Source of the DNA: Rhodopila sp.
GTDB taxonomy: Bacteria > Pseudomonadota > Alphaproteobacteria > Acetobacterales > Acetobacteraceae
DNA: 33,256 nt
Assembly (NCBI GenBank): GCA_028291505.1
Contig: JAQGHW010000825.1
Location: 1-33,256 of the forward strand
Direction: 5' to 3'
Positions 1-10,172 of this stretch are shown in pieces. Made by a program: the position numbers and the translations under genes. Within the stretch, counting starts at the first letter, position 1; each line of letters begins with the position of its first letter. The notes beneath the pieces are model-generated. The model was not told the origin of the DNA and ran no database searches. It saw only the letters and a program-made list of their open reading frames with translations.

Positions 1-716
1 AGCAGGGCCGCCAGTGCCGACAGGGTCGCCAGGGCCACCATCCGGTGGTGGCGTGGTTTGGCCTTGGTAAATGCCCATGTCCCGACCCTCGATCCGCCAA
101 ACAGCACGGGCAGCGACGCAGCTGACCAGACCAGGATGTCGCGGGTGATCATCCCGCGTGCCGCCATCGGGACAAACGACACGCAGCCGGACAGCATGAA
201 GTAGACGATCGCCGTCGCGCGCATGCGTGCCGGGGTGTGCCCGACCGCCAGGAGGTAGACGACGACGGGGGGACCGCCCATCGACGCGAGGCCACTGATA
301 ATCCCCGAGACGACGCCCACGGCGAGGCTGACCAGGCGCGACGGGTTGGGCGACAGGCGTACGCCGCGATGGATCAGCAAGACGGAGGACGCGATGATCG
401 CGCCGATCACCAGGCGCACCGGGTTGGCTGGTAGCTCGGTCAGGATCAGCAGCCCGATCGGCACGCCGATGATGAGGCCAGGCGACAGCAATCGGACGGC
501 ACGCCAGTCGCACGTGGTTGCGGCTGCGCGCAGTCCGGCCACGCCGATGACCACCTGAAGCGTGACCACCAGGGGCACGACCTCGGCCGGCGGCAACGCC
601 AGGCTGAGCAACGGGACCGCGGCGAGGCCGAAACCGAAGCCGGTGAATCCTCGCAGGATCGCCGCGGCGAGTACGCCGACCAAAGTCACGATCAGGCTAT
701 AGATCGTTGAATCCAC
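1..716 (-). CDS. TauE/SafE (TSUP) family sulfite exporter/permease, C-terminus runs off the left edge
   Basis: Read by hand on the minus strand from GTG at 716: VDSTIYSLIVTLVGVLAAAILRGFTGFGFGLAAVPLLSLALPPAEVVPLVVTLQVVIGVAGLRAAATTCDWRAVRLLSPGLIIGVPIGLLIL...MGGPPVVVYLLAVG. Open to position 1. RGFTGFGFGLAAVPLL and MGGPPVVVYLL are TSUP-like motifs. This ORF is absent from the supplied track, probably because it is open-ended. Confidence 0.88.
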   Translation of the reverse strand, partial: MDSTIYSLIVTLVGVLAAAILRGFTGFGFGLAAVPLLSLALPPAEVVPLVVTLQVVIGVAGLRAAATTCDWRAVRLLSPGLIIGVPIGLLILTELPANPVRLVIGAIIASSVLLIHRGVRLSPNPSRLVSLAVGVVSGIISGLASMGGPPVVVYLLAVGHTPARMRATAIVYFMLSGCVSFVPMAARGMITRDILVWSAASLPVLFGGSRVGTWAFTKAKPRHHRMVALATLSALAAL

Positions 717-1020
717 GTGATTTCTGGTCCCTCAGCGAGTTCGACCAGAATTCGATCATTGCGGCGATTCAGTCAAATCCCAGCAAAAAAGACCGATCCC
801 GGGGTTGTCACCCCAGTCGAAAGGCGGCATCCTGTCTGTCATGGTGCGGGGGACAACCTCACGCGGCACGAAAAAATGCCGCAAATTCACCTTTGTGGTG
901 AATTCCGTTAACACAGTGCCGGTCATTTCGACCGCATTGATGGGGCATTATTGCGCCCTTCACCACCAGCGCAACGGTTATTTATCTTTTGTTAACCGTT
1001 TGCCCCTAATTCAGTGAGGC

Positions 1021-1437
1021 ATGATGACCAGACATTTCGCGGCCGCCTTCGTTGCGGTTTCCGCACTTCTTGCCACCGCCTCGCATGGCGCGTTCGCACG
1101 CACTCCGTCGCAGAATGCTGTGCCTCCGGCGCCGAACGATACTGCCGCCTGGGTCTCTGAATCAGGCAAGGCCTCCTATTACGGAAAGGCCTATCATGGC
1201 CGCCGATCGGCAAGCGGTGCTCTGTTCGACCAGATGGCGCTGACCGCCGCGCACGCCTGGCTGCCGTTTGGCACCAAGGTGAGGGTCATGCTGGCCGGCA
1301 GCCGCCGCAGCGTCATCGTCACCATCACCGACCGGCTCTACTCAAGCCGGCGCGTGGTCGATCTGTCGGTGGCCGCGGCGCGCGAACTCGGCATGATGCG
1401 CCGCGGTGTCGCCGAGGTCACGCTCATCCCGGCCTGA
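1021..1437 (+). CDS. RlpA-like double-psi beta-barrel (septal ring lytic transglycosylase RlpA family) protein
   Basis: 138 aa with N-terminal signal peptide, then GKASYYGKAYHGRRSASGALFDQMALTAAHAWLPFGTKVRVML...VTITDRL...VDLSVAAARELGM, the RlpA/DPBB signature. Confidence 0.9.
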   Translation: MMTRHFAAAFVAVSALLATASHGAFARTPSQNAVPPAPNDTAAWVSESGKASYYGKAYHGRRSASGALFDQMALTAAHAWLPFGTKVRVMLAGSRRSVIVTITDRLYSSRRVVDLSVAAARELGMMRRGVAEVTLIPA

Positions 1438-1545
1438 CGCTTTTCTCCGCCGGCTCGTATGACAGCGTGATCGTGCATCGGGGCGAGGCGTCCTGTCCCC
1501 GACTGGGGCCATTTTCGGGCTGTTAAAACAGCTGGCAAATGGACT

Positions 1546-2913
1546 ATGGCCGGGTGCGGAGGGCTGACGATGTTCAACGATTGTCGCGGGCTGCCGGTGA
1601 CGACGGTGTCACAGCAGGCTGCCGCCGCGTTCGACCATGCCGTCGACGGGTATCTGGCCTATCGCGCCGATATGACCGCTCGGATGGAGGCACTGCTGGC
1701 CGCCGATCCGGATTTCGGACTGGCGCATTGCCTGAAGGGCTACCTGTTCCTGATGGGGTTCCGAGCCGACACGCTGGGGGCGGCCAGGGGTGCGCTGGCC
1801 GATGCGCGGCGCTGCGCTGGAACCGTTCGGGAAGCCGCCCATGCGCAGGCGCTGGCGCACTGGATCGAGGGCGACCCGGAACGTGCCGTCGCGGTGTGGG
1901 ACGATATCCTGCGCGACCATCCGCGTGACATCCTGGCGTTTCGGCTTGCCCATTTCGTGAATTTCTGGTGCGGACGGGTGGAGGCGATGCTGGCCTCGGT
2001 ACGGTGTGTCGAACCGTACTGGAGCGACGCGGTGCCTGGTTTCGTGTCGCTGCTGGCGTGCCGCTGCTTTGCGCATGAGGAGGCGGGGTACTACCTGGAA
2101 GCCGAACATGCGGGACGGGAGGCGGTGCGCCGCGATCCGACGGACCTATGGGCGGCGCATGGCGTGGCGCATGTGCTGGAGATGACCGGGCGGCGGTTGG
2201 AAGGGATCGCGTGGGTCGACGGCCTGCAGTCGCAGTGGGACGGCAGCAACAACCTGAAGCACCATCTTTGGTGGCATCAGGCGATGTATCACCTGGAACT
2301 GGGGGATTTCGCGACGGTCCTGTCACGGTATGACGCTGGATTCCGGGACCTGTTGTCGCCGCTGACCGGTATGGCTCCCGATTTGTATATCGATGTGCAG
2401 AATGCGGCCTCGATCCTGTTCCGCCTGGGCCGCCATGGGGTGGACCCCGGCGATCGATGGGTCGAGTTGGCCGACAAGGCCGAGGCCCGCATCGGCGACT
2501 GCCAGTCGGCGTTCACCTTGCCGCATTGGATGATGGCCCTGGCGGCAACGGGCCGCGACAGGGCCGCCAAGGCGATGCTGGCCGGCATGCGCGACTTCGC
2601 CCGCAACGGTCAGCCGATCGCCCGGTTGGTCGACGAAATTGCCCTGCCGGTCACCGAAGCGGTGCTGGCGAACGGGCAGGGGCGGCACGCCGCGGCGATT
2701 GCCCTGATGCGTCCCGTGCTGGGCGAGATGTACCGCATGGGCGGCAGCCACGCCCAGCAGGATGTGCTGGAGCAGGTGTTTCTCGATTCGGCGCTGAAGG
2801 CCGGGGCGCAGAATGACGTTCGCATTATGATGGAGCGGGCGGCCGGGCGGCATCCGGTTCCGCCGGTTCGGCGTCGCGGGTACGCAATGGGGGCCCATTT
2901 GCTGGCGGCATAG
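1546..2913 (+). CDS. Tetratricopeptide-repeat protein, TTC38-like family (start may be ATG 1570)
   Basis: 455-aa [47 protein letters not shown] and later helical repeats with [15 protein letters not shown] resemble the bacterial TTC38-like family. Confidence 0.8.
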   Translation: MAGCGGLTMFNDCRGLPVTTVSQQAAAAFDHAVDGYLAYRADMTARMEALLAADPDFGLAHCLKGYLFLMGFRADTLGAARGALADARRCAGTVREAAHAQALAHWIEGDPERAVAVWDDILRDHPRDILAFRLAHFVNFWCGRVEAMLASVRCVEPYWSDAVPGFVSLLACRCFAHEEAGYYLEAEHAGREAVRRDPTDLWAAHGVAHVLEMTGRRLEGIAWVDGLQSQWDGSNNLKHHLWWHQAMYHLELGDFATVLSRYDAGFRDLLSPLTGMAPDLYIDVQNAASILFRLGRHGVDPGDRWVELADKAEARIGDCQSAFTLPHWMMALAATGRDRAAKAMLAGMRDFARNGQPIARLVDEIALPVTEAVLANGQGRHAAAIALMRPVLGEMYRMGGSHAQQDVLEQVFLDSALKAGAQNDVRIMMERAAGRHPVPPVRRRGYAMGAHLLAA

Positions 2914-2960
2914 GGGCAACCCGCGTGCTAACACTCGAGAGACAGGAAAAAGGCATCCGC

Positions 2961-3974
2961 ATGCTGGAGAAATTCGCGCGCTATCCGCTGACATTCGGCC
3001 CGACGCCGATCGAGAATCTGGAACGACTGGGCCGGCATCTCGGCGGCAAGGTCGAACTGTATGCCAAGCGCGAGGATTGCAATTCCGGGCTGGCGTTCGG
3101 CGGCAACAAGCTGCGGAAGCTGGAATACATCATTCCTGATGCGATCGCTTCGAATGCCGACACGCTGGTCTCGATCGGCGGCGTGCAGTCCAATCATACG
3201 CGGATGGTGGCGGCGGTCGCGGCGAAGATCGGCATGAAGTGCCGGCTGGTGCAGGAGAGCTGGGTGCCGCACGAAGATGCGGTTTACGACCGTGTCGGCA
3301 ACATCATGCTGAGCCGGATCATGGGCGCGGATGTGCAGATGGTCGACGAGAGCTTCGACATCGGCATCCGGGAAAGCTGGGAACAGGCGATTGCAGATGT
3401 GAAGGCCAAGGGCGGCAAGCCGTACGCGATTCCAGCGGGCGCCTCGGTGCATAAATACGGCGGCCTCGGCTACGTCGGTTTCGCCGAGGAGGTGCGGGCG
3501 CAGGAAACGGCGCTTGGCTTCGCGTTCGACTACATCATCGTCTGCACCGTGACCGGATCGACGCACGCCGGCATGGTGGTGGGGTTCGCCAAGGATGGGC
3601 GCGCGCGCAAGGTGATCGGCATCGACGCGTCGGCGACGCCGGCGAAGACCAAGGCGCAGGTGCTTGCGATCGCTCAAAACACCGCTGAACTGGTCGAACT
3701 GGGCCAGGCGATCGAGGCGGACGACGTCGTGCTGATCGAGGACTATGCCTATCCGGTTTACGGTGTTCCGTCGGAGCAGACGAAGGACGCGATCCGCTTG
3801 TGCGCGCGCCTTGAAGGGATGATCACGGACCCGGTTTATGAGGGCAAATCGATGCAAGGCATGATCGATCTGGTGGCCAAGGGGTATTTTCCTGAAGGTT
3901 CGAGGGTTCTGTATGCCCATCTTGGTGGGGCCCCGGCGCTCAACGGCTATGCCTACGCATTCCGCAACGGTTGA
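2961..3974 (+). CDS. acdS: 1-aminocyclopropane-1-carboxylate (ACC) deaminase
   Basis: [61 protein letters not shown]...[11 protein letters not shown]...[10 protein letters not shown]...[15 protein letters not shown]...[16 protein letters not shown]-Lys context [10 protein letters not shown]; diagnostic E in DPVYEGKS and L in AHLGG retained. Confidence 0.93.
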   Translation: MLEKFARYPLTFGPTPIENLERLGRHLGGKVELYAKREDCNSGLAFGGNKLRKLEYIIPDAIASNADTLVSIGGVQSNHTRMVAAVAAKIGMKCRLVQESWVPHEDAVYDRVGNIMLSRIMGADVQMVDESFDIGIRESWEQAIADVKAKGGKPYAIPAGASVHKYGGLGYVGFAEEVRAQETALGFAFDYIIVCTVTGSTHAGMVVGFAKDGRARKVIGIDASATPAKTKAQVLAIAQNTAELVELGQAIEADDVVLIEDYAYPVYGVPSEQTKDAIRLCARLEGMITDPVYEGKSMQGMIDLVAKGYFPEGSRVLYAHLGGAPALNGYAYAFRNG

Positions 3975-4141
3975 CCGCACCGGCATCGTGAACCTGCGCT
4001 GACCCACCGGCCGGCCCATCCGGTTTGACACGCCTTTCGATCAGGGCGGGAAACCCCAGACCATCTCAGGCTTTAGATCCCTAGCGCGGATGGTTGCGTT
4101 GCTTCCGCCGCGCGCCGAATCAACTGGGAAGGTCGACAACC

Positions 4142-5653
4142 ATGGCTGACGACACGACAAGGCCCACCCTGACGACCGCGTTCGGGCGTCCGGTGGAGGA
4201 TAATCAGCACTCGCTGACGGCCGGTCCGCGCGGCCCGGTGCTGGAGCAGGACTATCATCTCACCGAGAAAATGGCCCACTTCAACCGGGAGCGTGTGCCG
4301 GAACGCGTGGTCCATGCCAAGGGCTACGGCGCATATGGCACGCTGACCATAACCCGGGACATCTCCAAATACAGTCGCGCCAAAGTGTTCAGCGCCGTCG
4401 GCAAGAAGACCGAGATGTTTGCCCGGTTCTCCACGGTGGGCGGCGAGAGCGGATCGGCCGACACCGCCCGCGATCCGCGTGGGTTCGCGATGAAGTTTTA
4501 TACCGAGGACGGCAACTGGGACCTTGTCGGGAACAACACGCCGATCTTCTTCATCCGCGACCCGCTGAAGTTTTCCGACTTTATCCGGACACAGAAGCGC
4601 GACCCGGGGACTCATCTGAAGCCGCATTGGCGACGTTGGGACTACTGGGGTCTGTCACCTGAGGCGATCCATCAGGTCATGTTCCTGTACAGTGATCGAG
4701 GCACGCCGCTGTCCGCTCGGTTTATGAACGGCTACGGCAGCCATACCTACAGCCTGTGGAACGCCCAGGGTGAGCGGTTCTGGGTCAAGTTCCATGTGAA
4801 GACGAAGCAGGGCAACAAGACCTTCGACGATGCGGCGGCGGCGAAGATGACGGCGGACGACCCGGATTTCTCGGCCAGGGACCTGCACAACGCGATCAAG
4901 AAGGGTAATTTTCCGAAATGGACCGTGTCCATCCAGGTTATGCCGGAGACCGACGCGGATACGTACAAGTTGAACCCGTTCGACCTGACCAAGGTCTGGC
5001 CGCACGGCGACTATCCGCTGATCGAGGTCGGCGAATTGGAATTGAACCGCAACCCGGCCAATTACTTCGCCGAGGTTGAGCAGGCGGCGTTCGAGCCATC
5101 CAACGTCGTGCCGGGCATCGGCTTCAGTCCCGACAAGGTGCTGCAGAACCGGATTCTGTCGTATGCCGACGCGCACCGCTACCGCATCGGCATCAACTAC
5201 GACCATATCCCGGTGAATCAGGCGAAGGCGGCAAAAGTCCACACCTACCACCGCGACGGCAACATGGTGACGGGCGACAACGGCGGCGGGTCGATCGACT
5301 ACGAGCCGAACTCGTTCGGCGGGCCGGTCGAGGACAAGTCGATCATGGAGCCGCCGCTGAAGATCAACGGCAATGGCGCCAGGTATGCGACCTATCCCGG
5401 TGACGACGAAGACCTTTACGGCCAGCCCCGGGCATTCTGGGAGAAGGTGCTGGACGACACCGGGAAGGCGCATCTTGTGGCGAACATCGTCGGCAGCATG
5501 ACCGAACCCGCGATGGGGATGGAGGACGATGCGAAGCGGCATGAGATCCAGCAGCGGATGCTGAAGCATTGGTACAAGGTGCATCCGGATTTCGGTGCGG
5601 CCGTCGAAAAGGGCATCGGTGGAGCTGCCCAGGGCAAGATCGCGGCGGAGTAG
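4142..5653 (+). CDS. katA: Heme catalase (monofunctional, small-subunit/clade 3-like)
   Basis: [84 protein letters not shown], heme-ligand region [26 protein letters not shown] at 4142. Confidence 0.96.
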   Translation: MADDTTRPTLTTAFGRPVEDNQHSLTAGPRGPVLEQDYHLTEKMAHFNRERVPERVVHAKGYGAYGTLTITRDISKYSRAKVFSAVGKKTEMFARFSTVGGESGSADTARDPRGFAMKFYTEDGNWDLVGNNTPIFFIRDPLKFSDFIRTQKRDPGTHLKPHWRRWDYWGLSPEAIHQVMFLYSDRGTPLSARFMNGYGSHTYSLWNAQGERFWVKFHVKTKQGNKTFDDAAAAKMTADDPDFSARDLHNAIKKGNFPKWTVSIQVMPETDADTYKLNPFDLTKVWPHGDYPLIEVGELELNRNPANYFAEVEQAAFEPSNVVPGIGFSPDKVLQNRILSYADAHRYRIGINYDHIPVNQAKAAKVHTYHRDGNMVTGDNGGGSIDYEPNSFGGPVEDKSIMEPPLKINGNGARYATYPGDDEDLYGQPRAFWEKVLDDTGKAHLVANIVGSMTEPAMGMEDDAKRHEIQQRMLKHWYKVHPDFGAAVEKGIGGAAQGKIAAE

Positions 5654-5660
5654 ATGTGAG

Positions 5661-5691
5661 AGCCTCCCTCCTTCGCCGGAGGGGGGCTTTC
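5661..5691 (+). terminator. Rho-independent terminator downstream of catalase
   Basis: 11-bp stem AGCCTCCCTCC (5661-5671) / GGAGGGGGGCT (5678-5688) with one G-T wobble, TTCGCC loop, then TTTCT; 8 nt after the catalase stop. Confidence 0.75.
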
Positions 5692-5756
5692 TGCCGAACG
5701 GCGATAGCTTTCCGGGCGCATAGCCCGATCGAGTCGCCTGTCGGTTAGCCCCGTTT

Positions 5757-6130
5757 CTAGGGCTCGCCTTTTAGGGTCCGCACAGCCGATTGCAGCCGCT
5801 GGATCTGGCGCTGGATAGCGGAGACTTCGGTGCTAAGCCCGGCACATAGCGTTCGACCGCGTCTGTACGATCATTCGCCCGATCAGCCCGGGCGAAGTTC
5901 ACCACGATATCGTCGCGCATCCCAGAGAACGAGGCCTGAAGCCGGTCGATTCGCGCCATAATCTCGGCCCGCATGCCGGTCATTTCGGAGCGCATGCCAC
6001 TCATTTCGGCGCGCGTGGTCGTCATCTCGGCGCGCGTGTCTGTGACGTCGCCCCGCAGATCCAGGACTTGCCTGGACAAGGCATTGATCGCTGACAGGAT
6101 TTGGTGGGTCCACTCATCGCTCATGATCAT
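5757..6130 (-). pseudogene. Small coiled-coil protein with heptad repeats; reading frame interrupted near its C-terminus
   Basis: In-frame ORF (5771-6130) gives MIMSDEWTHQILSAINALSRQVLDLRGDVTDTRAEMTTTRAEMSGMRSEMTGMRAEIMARIDRLQASFSGMRDDIVVNFARADRANDRTDAVERYV, then non-coding-like PGLAPKSPLSSARSSGC. The neighbouring frame continues AGLSTEVSAIQRQIQRLQSAVRTLKGEP* (stop 5757). A 1-nt insertion near 5843/5844 joins both. Confidence 0.6.
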
Positions 6131-6322
6131 CGTTTCTCAGGCACATCCGTCGCACACGTCAAGCGCCAATACGGTGAGGACCCTATCATGACCGCTGACA
6201 CCTTCTGTCCTACATTCTGCTCGCGCCGCCGGGTACTGGGGTGAGGCGGGGCTCCAATCGTCGACGATCCCGACCTGGTCCCGACCTCCCCGTATGCAAA
6301 CGGAACGGCTCGGCCTCTGTCG

Positions 6323-8104
6323 TCAGCCGCCCGCTTCAAGCTCATCGATGAACCCGGAAATCACGTCCAACCCTTTGTTCCAGAACGCCGGATCGGAGGC
6401 GTCCAGGCCGAACGGCGCCAACAGCTCCTTGTGGCGCTTCGTCCCCCCAGCTCGCAGCATATCCAGGTATTTCGCCTGGAATCCCGGGTGGCCTGACTGG
6501 AACACCGAGTACAGCGCGTTCACCAGGCAGTCGCCGAATGCATATGCGTAAACATAGAACGGCGAGTGGATGAAGTGCGGCACGTATGACCAGAATACGC
6601 TGTACTCCGGCGTGAACTCGAACGCCGGTCCGAGGCTTTCAGTCTGCACCTGCATCCACAGTTCGCCGATCCGCTCGGGCAGCAGCTCGCCGGTACGACG
6701 TTCATCGTGCAGCAGTGTCTCAAACTGGTAGAATGCCACCTGACGGACGACCGTGTTGAGCATGTCCTCGGTCTTCGCCGCCAGCATGATGCGGCGCTGC
6801 GCCGGGGTGGCGGAGTCCAGCAATGAGCGGAATGTCAGCATCTCGCCGAACACGCTTGCGGTTTCAGCCAGGGTCAGGGGCGTGTGGGACATCAGTGCGC
6901 CCTGCGGGCCGGCGAGCACCTGATGCACGCCGTGGCCGAGTTCATGCGCCAGCGTCATCACGTCCCGCGTCTTGCCGTGATAATTCAGCAGCAGGTACGG
7001 ATGCACGCTGGGCACCGTCGGATGGGCGAAGGCGCCGCCCGACTTGCCCGGTTTGAGACGCGCATCGATCCATGGCTTGTCGAAGAAGCGGCGACCGACG
7101 GAGGCCAGTTCGGGGCTGAATGCGCCGTATGCATCCAGCACCTGCCTGGTGGCGTCGGGCCATTCGATCAGCCGGTCGTCGTCGTTCGGCAGCGGCGCGT
7201 TACGGTCCCAATGCTGCAGCTTTGGGAGGCCGAGCCACTTGGCTTTCATCTGGTAGTAGCGGTGGGAGAGGCGGGGGTAGGACTGGCGTACCGCGGTGGC
7301 CAGGGCGTCGACGACCTCATCCTCCACCATGTTCGCGCGGTTGCGAAAACTGGCGGGGCGGGGGTAGTGACGCCACGTGTCCTCGATCTCCTTGTCCTTG
7401 GCCAGGGTGTTGGTGATCAGCGAGAACAGCCGGATGTTGTCGCCGAACGCCGTTCCGACAGCCTTGCCGGCGGCTTCGCGGACGGACCGGTCGCGATCGG
7501 ACAGTTTGTTCAGTGTGTCGCTGACGGTCAGGTCCTCGCCGTTCAGATTGATGCGCATGGCGGCGGTGGTTTCGTCGAACAGCCGTATCCAGGCGGCGCT
7601 GGCGGTCAGGTCGCGCTCATGCGTCAGCTTTTCCAGCTCGTCGCTGAGCTGGTGGGGACGGAACACCCGCAGGTCGCGCAGCCAGGGCCGATAGCGGGCC
7701 AAGGCGGGATCGGCGAGCTTCGCTTCCAGCACGGCGTCATCCACGCGGTTCATCTCAAGCGAGAAGAAGATCAGGTGGCTGCTGATCGCGGTTACCCGCT
7801 CATTCACGGTCTGGTAGAAGCGGCCGATGTTGGGATCGCTGGAATCGCCCGCGAACAGCAGTTGCGCGTACGATGCGACGCGGCCGAGGATTTCCTGGAT
7901 GCGCTCATATTCCGCGATCACCGCGGCCAGGGCTGCGCCGGACAGGCTTGCGAGGGTTCCGGCGTGGGCCTGGGCGAATCCCTTCGCCGTCTGCTCCGCC
8001 CGGGCAAGGTCGGCCATCACCTGCGGACTGTCGGGGGACGTGTATAGGTCGGACAGGTCCCAGGCCGGCAATGCACCCGGCTGGGCGGCGGTTGCGTCGT
8101 TCAT
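6323..8104 (-). CDS. pepF: M3 family oligoendopeptidase F
   Basis: 593 aa with zinc motif VMTLAHELGHGVHQVLAGPQGALMSHTPLTLAETASVFGEMLTF and PepF/M3 N-terminal region WDLSDLYTSPDSPQVMADLARAE. Confidence 0.94.
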   Translation of the reverse strand: MNDATAAQPGALPAWDLSDLYTSPDSPQVMADLARAEQTAKGFAQAHAGTLASLSGAALAAVIAEYERIQEILGRVASYAQLLFAGDSSDPNIGRFYQTVNERVTAISSHLIFFSLEMNRVDDAVLEAKLADPALARYRPWLRDLRVFRPHQLSDELEKLTHERDLTASAAWIRLFDETTAAMRINLNGEDLTVSDTLNKLSDRDRSVREAAGKAVGTAFGDNIRLFSLITNTLAKDKEIEDTWRHYPRPASFRNRANMVEDEVVDALATAVRQSYPRLSHRYYQMKAKWLGLPKLQHWDRNAPLPNDDDRLIEWPDATRQVLDAYGAFSPELASVGRRFFDKPWIDARLKPGKSGGAFAHPTVPSVHPYLLLNYHGKTRDVMTLAHELGHGVHQVLAGPQGALMSHTPLTLAETASVFGEMLTFRSLLDSATPAQRRIMLAAKTEDMLNTVVRQVAFYQFETLLHDERRTGELLPERIGELWMQVQTESLGPAFEFTPEYSVFWSYVPHFIHSPFYVYAYAFGDCLVNALYSVFQSGHPGFQAKYLDMLRAGGTKRHKELLAPFGLDASDPAFWNKGLDVISGFIDELEAGG

Positions 8105-8194
8105 CGCGGATTCATGTCCTCGGCCTGCTGCATCGTCCCGTCATGTAGGCTAGGAGAGGCCAACGTCAAAGGGCGGGCCGCCAAAGGGAGGCAC

Positions 8195-10027
8195 ATGGCG
8201 CGCCGCGACTTCGGAGGATGCGTGCAGAGCGACCGGACATGGCCGAACCTGGCTTCGATGATGTTTTCGCTGGCTGGACAATGGCCTGACAAGCCGATGT
8301 TGCGCGTGTGGCGGGGCGAAAGCTGGCGTTCGATCAAATGGGGTGAGTTCGGCCGTATGGCTGCCTCCTGCGCGCGACATTTGCGCGCCGTGGGGGTAGC
8401 GGCGGGCGACCGCGTCGTGCTTTGCATGGAAAACCGTCCCGAATTCCCGGTGGCCGAGACCGCGCTGTTGGCGATCCGGGCGGTGCCGGTGCCGGCCTAC
8501 ACGACGAACACGGTCGATGATCACGCGCATCTGCTGCGCGATTCGGGCGCGCGCGCGGTGATCGTGTCATCCGCCGTTCTGGCGGACCGGCTGCTGGCGG
8601 CCGCGGCGAAGGTTTCCGGACTCGATCTGCTGGTGGTGATGGATGGGGAGCGTTTGCCCCATGCCGCCCCGCAAGTCGTGGGTGGCCAGGCCAAGCCCGG
8701 CCATGACACAATCGGCCATGACACAATGGGCCGTGACACGATACAGCGGCCAAACCATGGCGGCGCCGTTCGGGTTATCCCCTGGTCCGGGCTGGTTGAG
8801 GACCAGCGGCCGCCGGACGATATCGCGGCGGAAGCGGCCGGGATCCCGGCGACCGCTCTGGCGTGCCTGATCTACACCTCGGGGACCGGCGGCTCACCGC
8901 GCGGGGTGATGCTGCCGCACCGGTGCATCCTGTCCAACTGCGCCGGTGCCGTCGAGCTGGTGCAGCCGTTGAAGCTGAAGGACGAGACCTATCTGTCCTA
9001 CCTGCCGCTGTCGCACGCCTATGAGCATACGGTCGGACAGTTCTTCCTGCTCAGCCTGGGGACGGAGATCGTCTATGCCCGCGGCGTCGAGCATCTGGCG
9101 GCGGACATGCTGGCGATCCGCCCGACGATTTTGACCGCGGTGCCGCGTGTGCTGGAGGTGATTCGGACGCGGGTCCTGACTCAGGTGGCGCGAGAGAAGC
9201 CGTTCCGGCAGCGTCTGTTCCAGATGGCGACGGCGATCGGCCTGAAGAAAGTGAACGGCAAGCGGCTGACCGTGACGGAATATCTGCTCGATCCGGTTCT
9301 CGATCGGCTGGTGCGAGCCAAGGTGCGGGCAAGGTTTGGCGGAAGGCTGGTCGCAGCGCTGTCCGGCGGCGCTCGCCTGGAACCGGAGGTCGGACGCTTC
9401 TTCCAGTCGCTGGGCCTGCTCATCATGCAGGGTTACGGCCAGACCGAGGCTGGGCCGGTGATCAGCGCCACGCCACCGGATGCCATCCGGATCGACACCG
9501 TCGGCAAACCGCTCACCGGTGTTGACGTGCGAATCGCCGCCGATGGCGAGATCCTGGTGCGCGGTGAACTGGTGATGGACGGATACTGGAACCGGCCGCA
9601 GGATACCGCCTCGACGATTCGCGACGGTTGGCTGCACACCGGCGATATCGGGGAGCTCGACCGGGGGTATTTGCGGATCACCGATCGCAAGAAGGACATG
9701 ATCGTGCTGTCCGGCGGCGAAAACGTCTCGCCGGCCAAGATCGAGGGCATGCTGATGGCTGAAACCGAGATCGCCCAGGCCGTGGTGACCGGAGAAGGCC
9801 GCAGCGGCGTGAGCGCCTTGGTGGTTCCGGCGGACGGATACGACGACGTGGCGGTTGCTTTGGCGGTGAACCGGACCAATTTACGTCTGTCGGTAACCGA
9901 GCGCATACGCAAGCACGCAGTGGTGCCAGCATTCACGATCGAAAACGGGCTGTTGACACCATCGCAGAAAATCCGACGTGTGTTGGTGATGCGAGCCAAT
10001 GCCGCGACGCTGGCGCGGTTGCACTGA
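8195..10027 (+). CDS. AMP-dependent synthetase/ligase (long-chain acyl-CoA synthetase-like, AMP-binding)
   Basis: LIYTSGTGGSPRGVMLPHRCILSNC, YLPLSHAYEHT, QGYGQTEAGPVIS, GWLHTGDIGELDRGYLRITDRKKDMIVLSGGENVSPAKIE. ATG at 8195 after an AGGGAGG-type SD; the longer ORF from 8114 is probably an over-extension. Confidence 0.92.
   Translation: MARRDFGGCVQSDRTWPNLASMMFSLAGQWPDKPMLRVWRGESWRSIKWGEFGRMAASCARHLRAVGVAAGDRVVLCMENRPEFPVAETALLAIRAVPVPAYTTNTVDDHAHLLRDSGARAVIVSSAVLADRLLAAAAKVSGLDLLVVMDGERLPHAAPQVVGGQAKPGHDTIGHDTMGRDTIQRPNHGGAVRVIPWSGLVEDQRPPDDIAAEAAGIPATALACLIYTSGTGGSPRGVMLPHRCILSNCAGAVELVQPLKLKDETYLSYLPLSHAYEHTVGQFFLLSLGTEIVYARGVEHLAADMLAIRPTILTAVPRVLEVIRTRVLTQVAREKPFRQRLFQMATAIGLKKVNGKRLTVTEYLLDPVLDRLVRAKVRARFGGRLVAALSGGARLEPEVGRFFQSLGLLIMQGYGQTEAGPVISATPPDAIRIDTVGKPLTGVDVRIAADGEILVRGELVMDGYWNRPQDTASTIRDGWLHTGDIGELDRGYLRITDRKKDMIVLSGGENVSPAKIEGMLMAETEIAQAVVTGEGRSGVSALVVPADGYDDVAVALAVNRTNLRLSVTERIRKHAVVPAFTIENGLLTPSQKIRRVLVMRANAATLARLH
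8701..8745 (+). repeat. Three 15-bp tandem repeats inside the acyl-CoA ligase gene
   Basis: ccatgacacaatcgg / ccatgacacaatggg / ccgtgacacgataca, encoding (P)GHDTIGHDTMGRDTI. Confidence 0.9.
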
Positions 10028-10172
10028 AGAATGACGGCACACTTCATCAGCCATTGCGAGGAGGCGGTCGCTCTGCTAGACGGCGCCGCTCGCGTTTTCG
10101 TCCAATCGTGGATTTCTGTCAGGCCTCGCGCGGTTCGCGGGGCATACGTCGTTAGAGAAGGGGCGCTGTCCC

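Noticed and set aside
237-558. Short plus-strand ORFs at the left edge
   Set aside because: Antisense to the TauE/SafE permease read on the minus strand.
2928-4031. 367-aa minus-strand ORF opposite acdS
   Set aside because: Antisense shadow of a well-supported gene; His/Arg/Asp-rich composition without recognisable motifs, as expected in high-GC DNA.
6884-8047. 387-aa plus-strand ORF opposite pepF
   Set aside because: Antisense shadow of the M3 peptidase; no recognisable domain.
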